Assembly (NCBI RefSeq): GCF_946885955.1
Contig: NZ_CAMPHI010000001.1
Span: 62,001 to 126,000 of the forward strand
DNA: 64,000 nt
Direction of reading: 5' to 3'
Source of the DNA: an uncultured Pseudomonas sp.
GTDB lineage: Bacteria > Pseudomonadota > Gammaproteobacteria > Pseudomonadales > Pseudomonadaceae
The position numbers and the translations under genes are program-made. The notes under the pieces were generated by a model. It worked only from the letters and a program-made list of their open reading frames with translations, did no database searches and had not been told where the DNA came from. Shown piece after piece: positions 59,903-64,000 of the stretch (within the stretch, counting starts at the first letter, position 1; the number at the start of each line of letters is the position of its first letter).

Positions 59903-60576
59903 AAATGTCCACCCTCGGCGCCGAAGCTGCGCTCGTCGATCGCCCGGAAGCGCACCCGGTCGCCCAGTTGCAGAAAGCATGGCGGCTCGCGCCGGGCATC
60001 GAACAGCGGCCAGGGGCAATGCCCGAGCAGGTGCCAACCGCCCGGCGAGCTGTGCGGGTAGATCGCCGTCTGCCGCTCGGCGATTGCCAGGCTGCCGGCC
60101 GGCACCAGTACCCGCGGAGTGGCCCGACGCGGCAGCGCCAGGGGCGAAGGCAAGTCGCCAAGGTAAGCGAAACCGGGGGCGAAACCGATGGCGCCGACCC
60201 GGTACTCGGTACCGACATGCAGGGCGATCACCTCGGCGACGCTGAGCCCACAGAGCCGGGCGACCTCGGGCAGGTCCTCGCCGATATAGCAGATGGGAAT
60301 TTCATGCAGGCGCCCGAGGGGAGCGGCGCAAGGCTGCTCGATCCATTGTTCGAGCAATGGCGTCAGTCGCGCGGCCAAGGCCTGATGATCGGTGCGGGTG
60401 AGGTCGTAATGCAGCGACAGGCTGGTCCAGCCGGGCACCAGGTCGGTAAGCAGCGCCCCCAGCTCCTCGCGAATACGCTCGGCCAGCACGGCGATGCGCG
60501 GCGCCAGGGCGGCGTCCGGTTGTTCGGCCAGCACCAGCAACAGGGCTTCGGCGCCGGCCGGTTCGAGACGGATCAT
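59899..60576 (-). CDS. pxpB: 5-oxoprolinase subunit B (PxpB, KipI-like)
   Basis: 225-residue partner of PxpC. Family landmarks are SLSLHYDLTR, EIPICYIGEDLPEVA, GAIGFAPGFAYLGDLP and TAIYPHSSPGGWHLLG. The ATG at 60576 overlaps the pxpA stop by 4 bases (ATGA), and its own stop overlaps the pxpC GTG, so the three subunits are translationally coupled. It is cytoplasmic. Confidence 0.93.
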   Translation of the reverse strand: MIRLEPAGAEALLLVLAEQPDAALAPRIAVLAERIREELGALLTDLVPGWTSLSLHYDLTRTDHQALAARLTPLLEQWIEQPCAAPLGRLHEIPICYIGEDLPEVARLCGLSVAEVIALHVGTEYRVGAIGFAPGFAYLGDLPSPLALPRRATPRVLVPAGSLAIAERQTAIYPHSSPGGWHLLGHCPWPLFDARREPPCFLQLGDRVRFRAIDERSFGAEGGHL

Positions 60577-61316
60577 GTAGCGTCCAGCATCGCCCGCAAA
60601 CGCCGCAGCACGGCCAACGACTCGGCATTGTCGCCATGTACGCACAGACTATCGGCGCGCAATTGCAACGGTTTGTCGTCGATATCGGCGAAAGGCTCTC
60701 CCTGGGCAATCGCCAGACCCTGGTCGAGAATCCGCTGCGAGTCGCAGTGCACCGCACCGGACAGGCGCCGCGGCGCCAGTTGACCATCGGCCAGGTAGGC
60801 GCGATCGGCGAAGGCTTCGAACAGCAGCGGCACATCGGCTTCATCGGCCAGGCGCAGCTCGCGGCTATTGTCGGTCAAGGCCAGAGTCATCAGCGGCAAG
60901 CCCTGGCGGTAGCTGGCGCAGGCTTCGAGGACCGCGGCGAACAGGGCATCGTTGCAGACCATTTCGTTGTACAGCGCGCCATGGGGTTTGACGTAGGCCA
61001 GGCGGCTGCCGGCGGCGCGGCAAAAAGCGTCCAGCGCACCTATCTGATAGAGCACCACGGCCGTCACCTCGTCGGGCGACAGCGCCATGTGCCGGCGACC
61101 GAATCCGAGCAGGTCGGGGTAGGCCGGATGCGCACCAATGCTTACCCCATGCTCCACCGCCAGATCGACGGTGCGTTGCATGGTCATCGGGTCGGAGGCG
61201 TGAAAACCGCAAGCCAGGTTGGCTTGATCGATCAACGGCATGGCGTGGGCATCGTCACCCATGCTCCAGACGCCGAAGCTTTCGCCCATATCGCAGTTCA
61301 ACAGGATTTTTTTCAT
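60573..61316 (-). CDS. pxpA: 5-oxoprolinase subunit A (PxpA, LamB/YcsF family)
   Basis: 247-residue LamB/YcsF protein, the third subunit of the 5-oxoprolinase. The N-terminus LLNCDMGESFGVWSMGDD and the HGVSIGAHPAYPDLLGFGRR block are diagnostic; YVKPHGALYNEM is also conserved. It is first in pxpABC, and its position next to a dipeptide importer suggests use of pyroglutamate derived from imported peptides, which is an inference. Confidence 0.95.
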   Translation of the reverse strand: MKKILLNCDMGESFGVWSMGDDAHAMPLIDQANLACGFHASDPMTMQRTVDLAVEHGVSIGAHPAYPDLLGFGRRHMALSPDEVTAVVLYQIGALDAFCRAAGSRLAYVKPHGALYNEMVCNDALFAAVLEACASYRQGLPLMTLALTDNSRELRLADEADVPLLFEAFADRAYLADGQLAPRRLSGAVHCDSQRILDQGLAIAQGEPFADIDDKPLQLRADSLCVHGDNAESLAVLRRLRAMLDAT

Positions 61317-61413
61317 GGTCCCAAGCTTAGAACCAGAGCCGGGACGACACCAGCCGGATATGACTCGGGGTGGTGGTTTTTTCCAGGGGGGGCGGTAACG
61401 CAGCGCTCGGCCC

Positions 61414-61480
61414 GTAGCCTGGATAAGCCTTGGCGCAATCCGGGATGGCTTACCCCGGATTGCGCTAGTGCTTATTCCGG
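61414..61480. repeat. REP pair (family D) between pxpA and the PepSY reductase gene
   Basis: GTAGCCTGGATAAGCC with CGCAATCCGGG on the left, and CCCCGGATTGCGC with GCTTATTCCGG on the right, form an imperfect inverted pair (about 22 of 28 positions). The left head matches 47887. The rest of the 171-bp gap shows no gene. Confidence 0.75.
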
Positions 61481-61487
61481 CCGCGAC

Positions 61488-64000
61488 TCAATAGACATCA
61501 CGGCGATAACGCCCCTGCTCCAGCAATGCCTCGACCGCCGCGTCGCCCAGCTGCTCACGCAGCACCCGGTCGACGCCGCCGGCCATGCCTTCGAGGCTGC
61601 CGCAGACATAGATGGCCGCGCCGCGGGACAACCATGCACGCAGCGGTTCGGCAGCCTCGTTCAGGCAGTCCTGTACGTAGCGCTTGTGCGCCTGGTCGCG
61701 GGAGAAGGCCAGGTCCAGGCGCGCCAGTTCGCCGCTGGCCAGCCAGCCCTGTAGCTCGTCCCGGCAATAGAAGTCATGGGCGGCGTTGCGCTCGCCGAAC
61801 AGCAGCCAGTTATCCCGTTGCCCAGCGCTGACACGGGCCTTGAGCAGGCTGCGCAAACCGGCCAGACCGGTGCCGTTGCCAATCAGGATCAGCGGGCGCT
61901 CGTCCGCGGGCAGGTGAAAGGCGCTGTTGCGCCGCACCCGCGCCAACAGCGGCTGCTGCAGGGGCGCGATTTCGCTCAACCAGCCGGAACCAATGGCCAG
62001 CGCGCCATCGGCATGCCGTTGTTGGCGCACGATCAACTGCAATACGCCATCGCTGGGCAGGGAAGCGATGGAATAGTCGCGCGGCGCCAAGGGCACCAGG
62101 GCATCGAGCAGCCCTTGGGCATGCAGGCCGAGCAGATGGGCGAAGCTCTCCGGCAGCTGCTTGCTCGCCAGGGCCTGACGCAAGGCTTGCCGTATGCCGC
62201 CGAATTCGACCGACTCGTCGCCATCCAGGCCGAAGCGTTGCAACCAGGCGCGCACCACCTCGTCAGCCTGGCGCGGCAGCACTTGCAGAATATCGCCGGC
62301 CAGCCAGTCGTCGGCCGGCTCGCCGCGCAGGCCGATCAGGAAGGTCGGCGCCCCCTGACTGCCAGGGTTGAGCAGCTCGCGCTGGCACAGCGTCCACACG
62401 CCATAGTCTTCTCCCGCCAGCGTTGGCTGGGCGCCGGTCAGGCCGCCGAGCTGACGCTGCCAATCGGCCAGGGCGAGACGATCGCCGGCATCCACCCGCA
62501 CCGGCTCGAACAGGCTGCGCGCGCCCTGGCGGCCAAGCCAGCCGTGCAGGCGCTCGGCGAAACCGCAGAACTGCCGGTACTGGCGGTCGCCGAGCGCGAG
62601 CATGGCATAGCGCAGATTCGGTAGCCCCAGCGCCTCGCCGAGCAGTTTGCGTTCGAAACCGCGGGCGCTGTCCGGCGCCTCGCCGTCGCCGAAGGTACTG
62701 ACCACGAACAGCGCATGCTGCGCCTCGCCCAGGGTTTGCCGATCGATACGCGCCAGCGGCTCGACCCGCACGCCATGGCCCGCCGCCTGCAGTTGCCCGG
62801 CGGTTTGCCAGGCCAGCTGTTCGGCGAAACCGCTCTGGCTGGCAAAACCGATCAGCCAGTCGCGCGCACCCGCGCCCATGGCCGGTAAGGCGTTGCGCGC
62901 AGCCAGCGCAGCGCGCTTTTTGCGCCAGCGATCCAGGTACAGCAACCAGCCGGTAACGGCGAACAACGGCATGCTCAGGCTAGCCAGGAACAGCAGAATG
63001 CGCCCGGGCAGGCCGAAGTAGCTGCCGACATGCAGGGCGTAGACGCTGGCCAACAACTGATCACCGAACGCCTGCTCGCGGTAGCGCCGATGTTGCCGCG
63101 GTGCACCGCTTTGCGCATCCAGCTTGAGTTGGTTGAAGGCGCGCTCATGGGGCGCATCGTCGCGCAGGTATAACACCGTGACCGGCTGCCCGGGCGCTGC
63201 CGGCAGGCGCAGGCTGTAGCCGCTAAGCTGCGGCCCGGCGGCCCGCTGCAAGCCGGCCCAAAGCGCCGCAGGGTTCACCAGCGGCGCGCCCTCGCCACTG
63301 GCCGGAGCGCCACGACCGCCACGCTCGCGCGGCTTGCCTGCCGCTTCGCTGCCGAGCAGACCGGTGGCGCCGGCGCGGTACCAGTCATAGGACCAATACA
63401 GCCCGGTCAAGGCCGCGCAGAGATAGAACGCCAGGCACCAGGTACCGGCCACCGCATGCAAATCCCAGTTGAACGCGCGACCGCGTTTGGCCCAGTCCAG
63501 AGTCAGCCAGGTGCGCCAGTTCATGGCCTGGCGCGGCCAGCGCAGGTAGAGGCCCGAGAGGCAGAAGAACAGCAACGCCAGGGTGCTGGCGGCGGTAATC
63601 TGCTTGCCGTACTCGCCCATGGCGAGAAAGCGATGCAGCTCCAGCATCAAGTCGAAAAAGCCCTGCCCGCGCGGCTCGCCGAGCAGCTCGCCGCTGTAGG
63701 GGTCAAAATAACGCATCGCACCACGACGCTCGCCCGGCAGCGGCGCGAACATCACCTGCCCGGGCGCGTCGGCGGCGGCCTCCACGGTCAGGCGCACCAC
63801 GCGCTGCCGGCTGACTGCCTCGATCTTCGGCAGCAGCAGATCCGCCGGCAGTACCCCGCCGTCGCGTACCTCGACCCGCAATACCTCGGGGTTGAGCGCG
63901 CGCAGCAGTTCACCCTGAAACGAATAGGCCGCACCGGTCAGGCCCATCAGCGCCAACACCAGACCGGCGCTGATGCCGAGCAGCCAATGCAATTGAAAGA
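61488..64000 (-). CDS. PepSY-domain membrane protein fused to diflavin (FMN/FAD/NADPH) reductase, 5' end outside window
   Basis: At least 836 residues; the frame stays open to the window edge (FQLHW precedes the first visible TTG), so the start is missing. The N-terminal part has PepSY_TM-type membrane helices and periplasmic loops, with possible haem-ligand histidines such as [13 protein letters not shown] and DLHAVAGTW. Then come a flavodoxin-like FMN domain ([26 protein letters not shown]), a ferredoxin-reductase FAD site (RDYSIAS), a nucleotide site ([11 protein letters not shown]) and a CysJ-like terminus ending YRRDVY. Similar Pseudomonas genes lie near siderophore receptors, so a role in reducing ferric siderophores is likely but inferred. 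Confidence 0.88.
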   Translation of the reverse strand, partial: FQLHWLLGISAGLVLALMGLTGAAYSFQGELLRALNPEVLRVEVRDGGVLPADLLLPKIEAVSRQRVVRLTVEAAADAPGQVMFAPLPGERRGAMRYFDPYSGELLGEPRGQGFFDLMLELHRFLAMGEYGKQITAASTLALLFFCLSGLYLRWPRQAMNWRTWLTLDWAKRGRAFNWDLHAVAGTWCLAFYLCAALTGLYWSYDWYRAGATGLLGSEAAGKPRERGGRGAPASGEGAPLVNPAALWAGLQRAAGPQLSGYSLRLPAAPGQPVTVLYLRDDAPHERAFNQLKLDAQSGAPRQHRRYREQAFGDQLLASVYALHVGSYFGLPGRILLFLASLSMPLFAVTGWLLYLDRWRKKRAALAARNALPAMGAGARDWLIGFASQSGFAEQLAWQTAGQLQAAGHGVRVEPLARIDRQTLGEAQHALFVVSTFGDGEAPDSARGFERKLLGEALGLPNLRYAMLALGDRQYRQFCGFAERLHGWLGRQGARSLFEPVRVDAGDRLALADWQRQLGGLTGAQPTLAGEDYGVWTLCQRELLNPGSQGAPTFLIGLRGEPADDWLAGDILQVLPRQADEVVRAWLQRFGLDGDESVEFGGIRQALRQALASKQLPESFAHLLGLHAQGLLDALVPLAPRDYSIASLPSDGVLQLIVRQQRHADGALAIGSGWLSEIAPLQQPLLARVRRNSAFHLPADERPLILIGNGTGLAGLRSLLKARVSAGQRDNWLLFGERNAAHDFYCRDELQGWLASGELARLDLAFSRDQAHKRYVQDCLNEAAEPLRAWLSRGAAIYVCGSLEGMAGGVDRVLREQLGDAAVEALLEQGRYRRDVY

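Overview
This window is a gene-dense, GC-rich stretch of the chromosome of a Pseudomonas-type gammaproteobacterium. The strongest argument is gene order. The series cysD/cysNC, nif3-like, algW, hisCDG-murA-ibaG-mlaBCDEF, kdsDC-lptCAB-rpoN-hpf-ptsN-rapZ-ptsO, pmbA/darP/tldD, yhdP-rng-maf-mreDCB, gatCAB, roxRS, dpp is, from memory, the order of the P. aeruginosa chromosome around PA4442-PA4513. Short-form HisG, the CysN start, the RoxS/RegB-type kinase and many REP palindromes fit Pseudomonas too. I see no rRNA, tRNA, CRISPR array, prophage or insertion-sequence transposase.

Layout. 1-2070 (-): sulfate activation (cysD and the N-terminal half of cysN/cysNC, cut by the window edge). 2229-4249: Nif3-like protein (-) and the periplasmic stress protease AlgW (+). 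4283-12270 (-): histidine genes, murA, ibaG and the mla lipid-transport operon. 12533-19653 (+): Kdo synthesis, LPS export (lptCAB), sigma-54, hibernation factor and the nitrogen phosphotransferase proteins. 19746-24106: tldD/pmbA protease pair, darP and a nitrilase-family amidase. 24174-32857 (-, mreB first): cell-shape operon mreBCD with maf, rng and yhdP. 33165-36363 (+): gatCAB amidotransferase. 36427-46791 (+): accessory envelope genes, namely an RlpA-like lipoprotein, a Ca/Na antiporter, a carboxymuconolactone decarboxylase-like protein, a giant alpha-2-macroglobulin with a CTEQ thioester, and its partner PBP1C. 46792-49852 (-): AEC transporter and RoxRS redox two-component system. 50113-58893 (+): SIMPL protein and a dipeptide ABC transporter with two binding proteins. 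58982-61316 (-): 5-oxoprolinase pxpABC. 61488-64000 (-): a PepSY/diflavin reductase running off the window.

No large undescribed system is evident; most of the window is conserved core genome. The unusual signals are at smaller scale: (a) several families of GTAG-headed REP palindromes, which occupy nearly every junction of the dpp operon and in one case form the N-terminal codons of a lipoprotein; (b) an apparent displaced start of dppC by a 71-bp palindrome, leaving a short upstream ORF with the good Shine-Dalgarno; (c) a likely ATT initiation codon in mreC; (d) a candidate -24/-12 promoter with an upstream dyad before dppA; (e) an alpha-2-macroglobulin with an unusual two-helix N-terminus instead of a lipobox. 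All calls come from reading the sequence; no database search was possible.
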